DNA of 44,879 nt, taken from the NCBI GenBank assembly GCA_002314715.1, contig DCGY01000077.1, positions 1-44,879 on the forward strand, written 5' to 3'. The notes under the pieces were generated by a model. The model had not been told where the DNA came from. It searched no databases and saw nothing but the letters and a program-made list of their open reading frames with translations. Below are positions 1-8,509 of the stretch, in pieces. Position 1 is the stretch's first letter. Every line of letters begins with the position of its first letter. Made by a program: the position numbers and the translations under genes. The DNA is from Lachnospiraceae bacterium UBA1766 (GTDB lineage Bacteria > Bacillota > Clostridia > Lachnospirales > Lachnospiraceae).

Positions 1-1190
1 GCTCTGAAGAGTACGCCGAAGGTGATGAAGAATACGTAGAAGAGAGTTCTGAGGAATACGCAGAAGGCAATGAAGAATACGTAGAAGAAGACGCTGAGGA
101 GTATACCGAGAGCGAAGAAGAGGCAGATGATTCTTCCGAAGATGAAGTGGAAGAATTGGAAGAGATTCAGGATACAGAAGAATCCGAAACAGCAGAAGAA
201 TTCGAAGAAGAGACTTCCGAGGAAAACGATGAGGAAGTGTTCGAAGAAGAGCCGGAAGAGGAAAGCGAAAGTACAGAGCCGGAAGAAACCTTTGAGGAGA
301 CCCCGGAAGCTGAAGAAGTTCCGGAAGATTCTTCCAAAGAAGATGTCGTAGATTCAGAAGAGGAAACGACAGACGAGGAGAAGGAAGAGGAGGATTCCAA
401 GCCGGCAACGGAGGAAGATACCGTAGAATCCGCCACCTCAAAACTGCGTGAGTTTACCAAAGAAGAAAAGGATCTTTATGCTCCTTATATTTATACCAAG
501 AGTGCGAAGGAACAGCTGTTAAATGCTTTGGAAAATACCAGTATGGCTTCTTATACCGGAAACCTGATTATTACCGGAGAAGAAGGATTGGATATTTTGG
601 GCTTGGCCAAGAGTGTAGCCAGCGAGTTGCAGAACAATGACGGAAACTTCACCGGTAAAGTAGCAAAGATTTCAGCACAGACCTTAAACCGCAAGGAAAT
701 CCCTTCCGTTTTGGAACAGGTAAAAGATGGTGCATTAATCGTAGAACATGTGTCTGATTTAACAGAGGAAACTGTTAAAAATATCGATAAATGGATTCAG
801 CAGGAAAATCAGGGAATCGAATTGATTATTTTGGATACCAAAAAGAAGATGAAGAAATTCCTGGATAGTAATCCGGAGTTTGCTACCGGCTTCACCGCAC
901 GAATTGACCTGGAGGCCTTAAGTGATGATGCGCTGGTAAAGATTGCTAAGCAGTATGCAAGAAGCAAGGAATTTTCAATTGATAATTTCGGTATTCTGGC
1001 ATTGCATACACGAATTGATGAGCTTCAGACCAGTGACCATGTAGTAACCGTGAGCGATGTAAAGGCGATTATTGACGAAGCGATTCATCATGTAAAAAAG
1101 AAATCCATTGGGCATTTCATCGATGTGTTGGTAGGCAAGCGCTATGATGATGAGGATATGATTATTTTATCTGAAAAAGATTTTTCATAA
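1..1190 (+). CDS. Acidic-repeat protein with degenerate AAA+ (CbxX/CfxQ-like) C-terminal domain, 5' partial
   Basis: The reading frame is open from base 3, so the true start lies outside the window. The N-terminal part is very rich in Glu/Asp and opens with 15-residue repeats (SEEYAEGDEEYVEES, then SEEYAEGNEEYVEED, then a degenerate third). Such a region is probably disordered. The last ~250 residues have the layout of a CbxX/CfxQ-type AAA+ module. GEEGLDILGLAKS sits where Walker A should be, GALIVEHVSDL where Walker B should be, and the stretch around KKMKKFLDSNPEF resembles the sensor-1 region. The P-loop GKT and the Walker B acidic pair are lost, so ATP hydrolysis is unlikely. The stop is followed within one base by the RBS of the glgB gene, so the two are probably co-transcribed. 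The family assignment is my inference from motif order; the loss of the catalytic residues is seen directly. Confidence 0.75.
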   Translation, partial: SEEYAEGDEEYVEESSEEYAEGNEEYVEEDAEEYTESEEEADDSSEDEVEELEEIQDTEESETAEEFEEETSEENDEEVFEEEPEEESESTEPEETFEETPEAEEVPEDSSKEDVVDSEEETTDEEKEEEDSKPATEEDTVESATSKLREFTKEEKDLYAPYIYTKSAKEQLLNALENTSMASYTGNLIITGEEGLDILGLAKSVASELQNNDGNFTGKVAKISAQTLNRKEIPSVLEQVKDGALIVEHVSDLTEETVKNIDKWIQQENQGIELIILDTKKKMKKFLDSNPEFATGFTARIDLEALSDDALVKIAKQYARSKEFSIDNFGILALHTRIDELQTSDHVVTVSDVKAIIDEAIHHVKKKSIGHFIDVLVGKRYDDEDMIILSEKDFS

Positions 1191-1204
1191 GGAGGAAATC
1201 CGAA

Positions 1205-3112
1205 GTGGCAACAAAGCGTGAAAAGATTTTTGTCTCAGAGGACGATCAGTACCTTTTTGGACAGGGTACACACTATGATATTTACAAGAAGTTAGGCGCA
1301 CATTTATCCTGTGAGGATGGTGTGGAAGGTACATTTTTCGGAGTGTGGGCACCAAACGCGGTAACGGTTCATGTGGTAGGTTCTTTCAATGATTGGAAGG
1401 AAGATGCCCATGAAATGAAAAAAGTCGGCCCAATCGGTATTTGGACTTTGTTTATTCCCGGCGTGGAAGAGGGAACCATGTATAAGTTCCTGATTACCGC
1501 CCAGGATGGAAGAAAGCTTTACAAGGCAGATCCTTTTGCGAATTATGCACAGATGAGACCGGATACTGCTTCCATCGTTACGGACTTAAGCGGTTTTGCA
1601 TGGAAGGACAAGCGTTGGATGAACCAGCGTGACACCAAAGACTTTGATAAGAAGCCTATGGCGATTTATGAGTGCCATGTGGGATCCTTTATGAAGCATC
1701 CCGATGGTACCGAGGATGGTTTCTATAATTATCGGGAATTTGCGGACCGTATGGTGGAATATTTAAAAGAGATGAACTATACCCATATTGAATTGATGGG
1801 TATTGCAGAGCATCCTTTTGACGGTTCCTGGGGATATCAGGTAACAGGATATTATGCACCCACCTCCCGTTATGGCACGCCAAAGGATTTTATGTACCTG
1901 GTAAATGAAATGCACAAGATTGGTGTTGGCGTTATTCTGGACTGGGTACCTGCCCACTTTGCTACCGATGCCCACGGCCTTGGAGAATTTGACGGAAGTT
2001 GTATTTTTGAACATCCGGACCCAAGATTGGGAGAGCATCCGGATTGGGGTACCAAGATTTTCAATTATTCCAAATCAGAGGTTAAGAATTTCCTGATTTC
2101 CAATGTTTTGTATTGGATTCGTGAGTTCCATATCGATGGTATTCGTGTGGACGCTGTGGCTTCCATGCTCTATCTGGACTACGGCAAAAAGGAAGGCCAG
2201 TGGGTTGCCAATAAATACGGCGGACATGAGAACCTGGATGCCATTGATTTCTTCCGACATTTAAATTCCGTTGTAAGAGGTACTTACCCCGGATTCCTCA
2301 CCGTTGCGGAAGAGTCCACCGCATGGCCCAATGTAACCGGTGATATCGGTACGGACAGCCTTGGTTTTACTTACAAGTGGAATATGGGTTGGATGCATGA
2401 TTTTTGTGAATATATGAAGCTGGATCCCTTGTATCGTAAGGGTAATCATTATGCAATGACCTTTGCCATGAGCTACAATGAAAGCGAAAGATATATTTTG
2501 CCCTTGTCTCATGATGAAGTCGTACATTTGAAGTGTTCTATGGTGAATAAAATGCCCGGCTACCCGGTGGACAAGTACTCCAACTTAAAGACCGGCTATA
2601 CCTATATGTTTGGTCATTGCGGTAAGAAACTTCTTTTCATGGGTCAGGACTTTGGCCAGGAGAGAGAGTGGAGCGAGGCAAGAGAGCTGGATTGGTTCCT
2701 TCTGGAGAATGCAAATAACAAGGGCGTTCATGAGTATATGAAGGAGCTTCTGAAGATGTACAATAAGTATTCCGCATTGTATGAATTCGATCATAGTTGG
2801 GAAGGCTTTGAATGGATGAATGCGGATGATACCGACAACAGTATTTATTCTTTTGTGAGAAAGAATTCCACCGGCAAAAATAATTTGCTGTTCGTACTGA
2901 ATATGACACCCATGAAGCGTGAAAATTATCGTGTTCCCGTACCGGAAAAGAAGAAATTTACCCTTCTGTTAAACAGCGATGATGAGCGATTTGGCGGTTT
3001 TGGAAATAAAGTGCCTGAGACCATTATGGCAGAGCAGGTGCCTTACCATTACAAGAATTATTCCATTTCCGTAGATTTACCGCCTTACGCAGCCTGCGTG
3101 TTTGTATTCTAA
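1205..3112 (+). CDS. glgB: 1,4-alpha-glucan branching enzyme
   Basis: It transfers alpha-1,4-glucan segments to alpha-1,6 branch points during glycogen synthesis in the cytoplasm. The 635-residue product has an N-terminal CBM48-like domain (WAPNAVTVHVVGSFNDW, about residues 42-58) and a GH13 catalytic barrel. The catalytic signatures are present: nucleophile D316 in GIRVDAVASM, acid/base E369 in TVAEEST, and D437 in LSHDEVVH. The C-terminal beta domain is complete. The start is GTG at 1205, set by an AGGAGG-type site directly after the upstream stop codon at 1190. No other glycogen genes are in the window. A strong terminator follows. The length is typical of shorter GlgB forms. Confidence 0.95.
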   Translation: MATKREKIFVSEDDQYLFGQGTHYDIYKKLGAHLSCEDGVEGTFFGVWAPNAVTVHVVGSFNDWKEDAHEMKKVGPIGIWTLFIPGVEEGTMYKFLITAQDGRKLYKADPFANYAQMRPDTASIVTDLSGFAWKDKRWMNQRDTKDFDKKPMAIYECHVGSFMKHPDGTEDGFYNYREFADRMVEYLKEMNYTHIELMGIAEHPFDGSWGYQVTGYYAPTSRYGTPKDFMYLVNEMHKIGVGVILDWVPAHFATDAHGLGEFDGSCIFEHPDPRLGEHPDWGTKIFNYSKSEVKNFLISNVLYWIREFHIDGIRVDAVASMLYLDYGKKEGQWVANKYGGHENLDAIDFFRHLNSVVRGTYPGFLTVAEESTAWPNVTGDIGTDSLGFTYKWNMGWMHDFCEYMKLDPLYRKGNHYAMTFAMSYNESERYILPLSHDEVVHLKCSMVNKMPGYPVDKYSNLKTGYTYMFGHCGKKLLFMGQDFGQEREWSEARELDWFLLENANNKGVHEYMKELLKMYNKYSALYEFDHSWEGFEWMNADDTDNSIYSFVRKNSTGKNNLLFVLNMTPMKRENYRVPVPEKKKFTLLLNSDDERFGGFGNKVPETIMAEQVPYHYKNYSISVDLPPYAACVFVF

Positions 3113-3146
3113 AAAGGTAAAGATTTTCTATAAATGAACCGAAATA

Positions 3147-3181
3147 AAAGGTGAGTGCAAAGGATTGCGCTCACCTTTTTC
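3147..3181 (+). terminator. Rho-independent terminator after glgB
   Basis: A 9-bp stem (GGTGAGTGC paired with GCGCTCACC, including one G-T pair) has an 8-base loop and is followed by TTTTT. It closes the acidic-AAA/glgB unit. Confidence 0.85.
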
Positions 3182-3244
3182 TATTACTTCCGTTCAGAAG
3201 CAAGGGAATGTAACTGACGGCACAAGAATACAGAGGAAATGTCA

Positions 3245-6070
3245 GTGAGAATTCAGTTCCCAAATACCCAGGATTATACGTTGGAACAATCAATTAATAA
3301 ATCAAATATCGGAACAGGAGCATCCGCTTCTTTGCAGGAGCTTTCGCCTGCTTGGATCAGACAGACCGGTGCAGATGGTGTGCCTGCAAAATGGGGTGCC
3401 AAAGAAGGGTCTTTCATCGACATTCGTGAGAAGGCAGAGTATATGGATGTGGACGCAATGCAGGATTATATGACAGTAATGTCACATACTATGTCCGCAG
3501 AAGACTTTGCAAAAATGGAAAAGGATGGTTTCCACTTTGAGGAATTGGATCCGGAGGAAGCGGTGACCATCGTGGATAAAATCAAAGCGGAATTGGTGAA
3601 GTCCGGAAAACAAATTGAAGGATATACCGATGATGTAAGCGTGGAAGCATTGGCCCAGGTGGTTGGAAGCGAAGCAATGGCCAGAGATTTGATGAATGCA
3701 ATGGCCACTGTGGATTATACACCTTCCTCAGAACAGTTCCGGCAATTGGGACAGGCATATAGTGTATATGGCCAATTGCAGTCCCCGACCGAGGCATCCA
3801 TGGGTTATCTCTTAAAGAATCATATGGAGCCGGAGCTTTGGAATTTCTATCTGGCACAAAACAGTGGCGCAAGTGAAGGCGTATCCGGGGAAATGGCTTA
3901 TTTTGCCGATGAGTCCGGATATGTATCAAAGAGCGTGCAGGGGGTTACCGATCCCTTAAGAGAGCAAATGGATAAGGTGGTGGAGCAGGCCGGACTTGCG
4001 TTAACCGAGGAAACGAGAGAGGATGCAAAATGGTTGTTGCAAAATGGTATTGCGCTAACCGAAGAAAGCCTCTTGTCCTATGAACAGTTAAAAGAGATTA
4101 CCTTTCCTATGGAGTCGACAGATTTTGCAGGGGCAGTGGTAAATGCACTCTTGCAGGGAAAAAATCCTTTACATGCCAATCTGACACAAACCCAAACCGT
4201 TTACGAAAAGGCAGTGGCCTTGTTGGAAAAATATAAGGATGTGGAAGAAGCAAGACTTCAAATGACCGCAGAGGTAAATGTGAAGCTTTTGAAGAAGGAT
4301 TTTGCAATTGATACAAAACCAATGGAAGAATTCCTAAAGAATTTGGACGAGGCAGAAAAACAGATTGCAAAACAATATTTCGGGGAGACCTCCGATGCGG
4401 TAGATTCCTACCGTATCATGGAAAAAACCAACCGGATTGTGAAGGAACTGCCCGGCTATCCGGTATCCTCTTTACAGCTTTTTGCGGAAAAACCGGCGAT
4501 TTCTTTGGAAGAGTTCGCCCACGGCGCAAGGCTGGCGGAGGAAAGACAGAAGGCGGCACGAGACCGTTATGAAAGCATTTGGACGGCACCCAGAGCGGAT
4601 ATGGGTGACAGTATCAAAAAGGCCTTTGGAAATGTGGGAGAAATTCTGGAGGATCTGGGATATGAAAAAACAGAAGATAATCAGAGGGCTGTTCGTATAT
4701 TGGCATATAACCGTCAGGAGATAACCGTTGAGAACCTGGAACAGATAAAGCAGGCAGACAAGGCAGTAAGTAACGTAATTGAAAAAATGACACCTTCGTC
4801 AGTTCTTAAAATGATTCGGGATAAGATAAATCCGTTGGAGGAAAGCTTTGACAGTTTAAATGCTTATCTGGACCGTCAAACCTCGGAGGAGGACGGTATA
4901 AAGGAATACAGTCGCTTTTTGTACGGTTTGGAACAGCAAAAAGAGATTACGGAGGACGAGAGGGCTTCGTTTATCGGTATCTATCGCCTCCTTCATCAGA
5001 TTGAAAAAACAGATGGAGCGGCAATCGGTTCCCTGGTTGCTTCGGGAGCGCAGCTTGATTTTAAGAATCTGCTGAGTGCTGTGCGAACCGGAAAGGTTCA
5101 TTCCCTAGATATAAAAGTTTCGAAAGAGACGGGCATGCTGGAGGATTTGCTTAGCAAAGGAGAGTCGATTTCCAATCAAATTGACAGCGCTTTTCGAAAG
5201 AATATCCAAACGATTATGACAGAAGTGTCATATAATGACGAGACAGAACTTCAATATGCAAGGGAACGGGTGCAGGAGCTTCGTACACTCACTGCTTCTT
5301 CTATGCAACAGGGAGCAGAACTGTTGGAAAATGCCAAACTTCCCACCACCGCAGAAAACTTGCAGGCAGCCATGAACCTGGTGGATGCAAAGGATCGGGA
5401 ACTTGCCAAAAGGCTGGCAAAAGAAGACGAGGCGGTGCAAGTTTGGGAAAGCCTGGAGGAAGAAGATACCTTCCGGGAGAATTACAGGGATATGCTGGAA
5501 AAAGGGAAGGAACAGCTCTTGGCGCAGGTGGAAGACCTAGACAATTACCTGGATGTAAGGAGCATGCAGCTGCTTCAAAAACAGATGACGATTTTGGAGC
5601 ATATAGCGCCAAACGAGGAATATGTTTTCCCTATGATGTTAGAGGATGAGCCGGCTCAGGTTCACCTGACCATTCGTCATGACAAGGAGGAAAAAGGCAA
5701 AATTTACATTTCCTTTCAGCTTTCCGAGGAGGAACAGGTAGAGGCAAACCTTTCTCTTTCGGGAGGAAAAATAACCGGATTGCTTTCCACAAATGGAGAG
5801 GGGAAGGTTATGAAACTGCAAAAATGTGCCGATATATTATATGATTTCGTCAAGGAGGATAATTCCTGGAGCATGGATGCGAAACTGACGGTTATGGATT
5901 CTGTGACCCGTATAGAGGGTGGAAACAAAAAGACCGTTGGGAATGGGATGTTTGCCAAGGATATGGCAGCATCTTTGGTGGAAGATCATTCAACAGAAGA
6001 AATGCCCACATCGGGAGAACTGTATCGATTGACAAAGGTTTTCCTGCGTGCCATGAAACAGGCCATGTAG
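3245..6070 (+). CDS. Large protein with FliK-like (hook-length control) C-terminal region, next to flagellin
   Basis: A 941-residue soluble protein without signal peptide or membrane segment. Most of it is helical and Glu/Lys-rich. The last ~170 residues (from about VHLTIRHDKEEKGKIYISF) are beta-rich and resemble the C-terminal Flg_hook domain of FliK: alternating strands around LSLSGGKITGLL and a following helix. I do not recognise the N-terminal ~750 residues with certainty; they may correspond to a Lachnospiraceae family of unknown function. The GTG at 3245 has better spacing from GAGG (3233-3236) than the ATG at 3239, which would be only 2 bases away, so I chose GTG. Its position just upstream of flagellin supports a flagellar role, which is inference. 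Confidence 0.65.
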   Translation: MRIQFPNTQDYTLEQSINKSNIGTGASASLQELSPAWIRQTGADGVPAKWGAKEGSFIDIREKAEYMDVDAMQDYMTVMSHTMSAEDFAKMEKDGFHFEELDPEEAVTIVDKIKAELVKSGKQIEGYTDDVSVEALAQVVGSEAMARDLMNAMATVDYTPSSEQFRQLGQAYSVYGQLQSPTEASMGYLLKNHMEPELWNFYLAQNSGASEGVSGEMAYFADESGYVSKSVQGVTDPLREQMDKVVEQAGLALTEETREDAKWLLQNGIALTEESLLSYEQLKEITFPMESTDFAGAVVNALLQGKNPLHANLTQTQTVYEKAVALLEKYKDVEEARLQMTAEVNVKLLKKDFAIDTKPMEEFLKNLDEAEKQIAKQYFGETSDAVDSYRIMEKTNRIVKELPGYPVSSLQLFAEKPAISLEEFAHGARLAEERQKAARDRYESIWTAPRADMGDSIKKAFGNVGEILEDLGYEKTEDNQRAVRILAYNRQEITVENLEQIKQADKAVSNVIEKMTPSSVLKMIRDKINPLEESFDSLNAYLDRQTSEEDGIKEYSRFLYGLEQQKEITEDERASFIGIYRLLHQIEKTDGAAIGSLVASGAQLDFKNLLSAVRTGKVHSLDIKVSKETGMLEDLLSKGESISNQIDSAFRKNIQTIMTEVSYNDETELQYARERVQELRTLTASSMQQGAELLENAKLPTTAENLQAAMNLVDAKDRELAKRLAKEDEAVQVWESLEEEDTFRENYRDMLEKGKEQLLAQVEDLDNYLDVRSMQLLQKQMTILEHIAPNEEYVFPMMLEDEPAQVHLTIRHDKEEKGKIYISFQLSEEEQVEANLSLSGGKITGLLSTNGEGKVMKLQKCADILYDFVKEDNSWSMDAKLTVMDSVTRIEGGNKKTVGNGMFAKDMAASLVEDHSTEEMPTSGELYRLTKVFLRAMKQAM

Positions 6071-6088
6071 GCTTCTGCAAGAAGAATC

Positions 6089-6114
6089 ATTCGCGAAGGA
6101 AAATCAGCGAATGG
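6089..6114 (+). promoter_or_regulatory. Small hairpin in the flagellin leader
   Basis: A 7-bp inverted repeat, CATTCGC paired with GCGAATG, lies between the FliK-like gene and the flagellin RBS. No T-tract follows, so it is not a terminator. It could modulate translation or mRNA stability of the highly expressed flagellin; this is a guess from position. Confidence 0.3.
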
Positions 6115-6132
6115 AGAATGTGAGGTAATCGT

Positions 6133-7245
6133 ATGAGAATTAATTACAACGTATCCGCAATGGTATCCAATAATGCTTTGGCGAATAATGACAACCTTTT
6201 GACCAAGTCCCTGCAGAGACTGTCCTCCGGCTTAAAAATCAATAATGCCAAGGACAATCCGGCCGGTTTGGCAATGGCAAAGAGAATGAATGCACAGATT
6301 GAAGGCGTATCCGTTGCAAGCCAAAATGCCAGCGACGGTGTTTCGATTATCGAAACCGCCGACGGCGCATTGACTGAGGTGCATGATATTTTACAGCGTA
6401 TGAATGAATTGTCCGTAAAAGCCGCAAACGGCACTATGACCGACGAGGACAAGCAGATTATTCAGAGCGAAATCAGTCAGTTGAAGGAGGAAATTACACG
6501 TATTTCCGACACCACCGAATTTAACGGACAGAAGCTTTTGGACGGTACTTTTACCCGCAAAGGCTATACCGACAACTTAAATGTTAAAGTAAATGCCTAT
6601 GCCATGGAGGTACAGGCAAAGGATTATGTAATCAATAATATTACCATTCATAAGGATGCAACCACAAAGGAATATGTTCTGGATAATATTAGTCTGGATA
6701 CAAATACATTCCCCAAGGATGCTACCGCTACCATGAAGGATTCCATCATTTCCATCGATGCAGGTGAGGGCTTCCATGTGGAGCTGGATCTTTCTTCTGT
6801 CAAAACCGATACCTTTACTTCCGGTCAGGTGAACCTGGAGCTGGATGGTGTGGGTCCCATGCGTTTGCAGGTGGGATCCAATGAAGGACAGGTGCTGGAG
6901 ATGGATATTCCTGCAGTAAATCTGGTGAATTTAGGAATTGAAAAGGTAGATGTGACGAAGGATGACGGCGCGGCAGATGCAATCGATCGCATTACCAATG
7001 CAATCAATACCTTGTCTGCTTACAGAGGACGTTTGGGTGCTTATCAGAATCGTCTGGAGTCTACAGTAAACAGTCTTGGTATTACAAGTGAAAATATGAC
7101 ATCCGCTTATTCCCGTATCATGGATGTGGATATGGCAGAAGAAATGAGCCAGTACACCACAGCGCAGGTTCTCACCCAGGCCGGTACCTCTATGCTTGCA
7201 CAGGCAAATGAGAGACCTTCTCAGGTATTGCAGTTATTACAGTAA
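6133..7245 (+). CDS. Flagellin
   Basis: The major flagellar filament subunit, exported through the flagellar type III apparatus and polymerised outside the cell. The 370-residue protein has a conserved D0/D1 N-terminus (INYNVSAMVSNNALANND, then LSSGLKINNAKDNPAGLAM) and a conserved C-terminus (TSENMTSAYSRIMDVDMAEE ... QVLQLLQ). Between them is a variable surface region of roughly residues 150-270. It is longer than the minimal ~270-residue clostridial flagellins. The start ATG follows GAGGT. FliS is encoded 15 bases downstream, matching the usual chaperone-client pairing. No cysteine is seen, as usual for flagellins. Confidence 0.95.
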   Translation: MRINYNVSAMVSNNALANNDNLLTKSLQRLSSGLKINNAKDNPAGLAMAKRMNAQIEGVSVASQNASDGVSIIETADGALTEVHDILQRMNELSVKAANGTMTDEDKQIIQSEISQLKEEITRISDTTEFNGQKLLDGTFTRKGYTDNLNVKVNAYAMEVQAKDYVINNITIHKDATTKEYVLDNISLDTNTFPKDATATMKDSIISIDAGEGFHVELDLSSVKTDTFTSGQVNLELDGVGPMRLQVGSNEGQVLEMDIPAVNLVNLGIEKVDVTKDDGAADAIDRITNAINTLSAYRGRLGAYQNRLESTVNSLGITSENMTSAYSRIMDVDMAEEMSQYTTAQVLTQAGTSMLAQANERPSQVLQLLQ

Positions 7246-7260
7246 GAGGAGAGATAATCT

Positions 7261-7737
7261 ATGACAGCGGAAATGAAACAGGACTTTACCCTTCGCATTT
7301 CACAGGCCAACAGGACGGAAATGGTTGTTGTTTTGTATGATATTTTGTTCTGCTATCTGGAGGAGGCGAAAGAGGCTTCGGAAAAAGCACTTTGGGAGAG
7401 CTTTTGCACCAGTCTGGAAAAAGCAAGAAGCACCATAAGTGAGCTTATGGCTTCTTTGAATCTGGAGACAGAAATCGGTAAAAACACATTATCCCTGTAT
7501 TTCTACTGTATTCGTAGAATTGCCAAGGGAGTTTACCAAAAAGACGGAACGGTTACCGAGGAAGTGGAAGGCCTTCTTCGTCCCTTGCGGGATGCATATG
7601 CCAAAGTGGCAATGCAGAATCCGGAAGGCCCTGTTATGGGGAACTCACAGACCGTTTATGCAGGTCTGACCTATGGGAAAAATCAGTTAACCGAAAACCT
7701 GGCTGACCAGGGTTCCAATCGAGGAATGTTTGCTTAA
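7261..7737 (+). CDS. fliS: Flagellin export chaperone FliS
   Basis: A cytoplasmic chaperone that binds the flagellin C-terminus and prevents premature polymerisation. The 158-residue protein has the FliS helical-bundle pattern: TEMVVVLYDILFCYLEEAKEA near the N-terminus, then helices around LEKARSTISELMASLNLE and NTLSLYFYCIRRIAKG. It is slightly longer than the usual 120-135 residues because of a C-terminal tail (LADQGSNRGMFA). The RBS GAGGAGAG lies just upstream of the ATG. The last 51 bases overlap the 3' end of a gene on the opposite strand. Confidence 0.88.
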   Translation: MTAEMKQDFTLRISQANRTEMVVVLYDILFCYLEEAKEASEKALWESFCTSLEKARSTISELMASLNLETEIGKNTLSLYFYCIRRIAKGVYQKDGTVTEEVEGLLRPLRDAYAKVAMQNPEGPVMGNSQTVYAGLTYGKNQLTENLADQGSNRGMFA

Positions 7738-7983
7738 TTGTTTTTCGGGAAGGGCGGCCTCCTGTTTTTTTCGCTCCAACAGGTAGGCGTAGCGTTCCTG
7801 GAGACTGTTGATCTGGTAAATATAACTGTCAATCAAATGAAATTCCAATGCATTATCAAAACCCGTGTATGCCCGGTCCAGGGCGTCGCGGGTTTTTTCG
7901 ATGGCCCGGTCCAGAGAGGGGGCAGGGCTTTTGATATCTAAAAAAATCTCTTCGGGGTAATTGGTTTTAAAATACATTTTCAT
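7687..7983 (-). CDS. Small DUF2508/YaaL-like protein
   Basis: A 98-residue cytoplasmic protein that appears to be a real gene and not a shadow: it has a GGAGA ribosome site 5 bases before the ATG and a natural composition. The central part (EFHLIDSYIYQINSLQERY, then AYLLERKK) resembles the DUF2508/YaaL family, small helical proteins typically encoded next to bofA in Firmicutes. Here bofA lies immediately on the other side, though divergently transcribed. The function of the family is unknown. Its 3' end overlaps fliS by 51 bases. The family call is moderate; the existence of the gene is more certain. Confidence 0.6.
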   Translation of the reverse strand: MKMYFKTNYPEEIFLDIKSPAPSLDRAIEKTRDALDRAYTGFDNALEFHLIDSYIYQINSLQERYAYLLERKKQEAALPEKQLSKHSSIGTLVSQVFG

Positions 7984-8042
7984 ATCAATCTCCGCATTTC
8001 ATTTCTTTACCTGAAGTATCGCCGAAAGTTTACCGGTTTATA

Positions 8043-8065
8043 CCAAAGAAGCGAATATTCTTTGG
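8043..8065. repeat. Inverted repeat upstream of the bofA-like gene
   Basis: CCAAAGAA and TTCTTTGG form perfect 8-bp arms separated by 7 bases, between the divergent DUF2508-like and bofA-like genes. It could be an operator or a leader hairpin. No T-tract follows. Confidence 0.4.
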
Positions 8066-8107
8066 GACTGTGGAATAGAAATAGGAAAAAGAGCAAGGAT
8101 TCAACAG

Positions 8108-8302
8108 ATGGAACATATTTTAACCTTCTTGCTTCGGTGTGTATTCGGGACCCTGGTCATTCATTTTGTGAATCTTTTCCTGAACCATCTGGGAATTATT
8201 ATGGCCGTGGGAGTGAATTATTTTACACTTGGTTTTATTGGTTTTCTGGGACTTCCCGGATTGCTGGCATTATATGGGTATGAATTGTACTTGCTTTTGT
8301 AG
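8108..8302 (+). CDS. BofA-like pro-sigma-K processing inhibitor
   Basis: A 64-residue integral membrane protein with two hydrophobic segments. The C-terminal motif GFIGFLGLPGLLALYGYEL matches the BofA family signature (GLLGIPG-like). In Bacillus, BofA sits in the outer forespore membrane and inhibits the SpoIVFB protease that activates sigma K. AAGGA lies 9 bases before the ATG. Its presence suggests the organism carries sporulation genes, though it does not prove that it sporulates. The next gene downstream belongs to the tad operon and is separated by a long inverted repeat. Confidence 0.75.
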   Translation: MEHILTFLLRCVFGTLVIHFVNLFLNHLGIIMAVGVNYFTLGFIGFLGLPGLLALYGYELYLLL

Positions 8303-8337
8303 GCAGGTTAATTGATAGAAAAGTATAGGTTATATGT

Positions 8338-8372
8338 GTAAAATGCACAAAAGTGTTTTTTGTGCATTTTAC
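8338..8372. repeat. Perfect 15-bp inverted repeat between bofA and the tad operon
   Basis: GTAAAATGCACAAAA and its exact complement are separated by a 5-base loop. There is no T-run after it on the plus strand, so it may be a weak terminator for bofA or a binding site controlling the tad operon that starts about 140 bases downstream. The region 8373-8500 holds no gene that I can support. Confidence 0.7.
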
Positions 8373-8509
8373 GGCTTGAAAAGGACGGACCACATTTCGT
8401 ATAATGCAATCATCTTAAAATTCTTTTGGCAGTTCGCCAATTTTTCACCAACTTAATTTGATATGGATTGATTCAGGAAAATCTGCGATACATAGGAGGT
8501 CTTATTTTT

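Noticed and set aside
167..460. Serine-rich open frame opposite the acidic repeat region
   Set aside because: It is a mirror of the Glu-codon-rich sense strand, and the sense frame continues into a clear domain.
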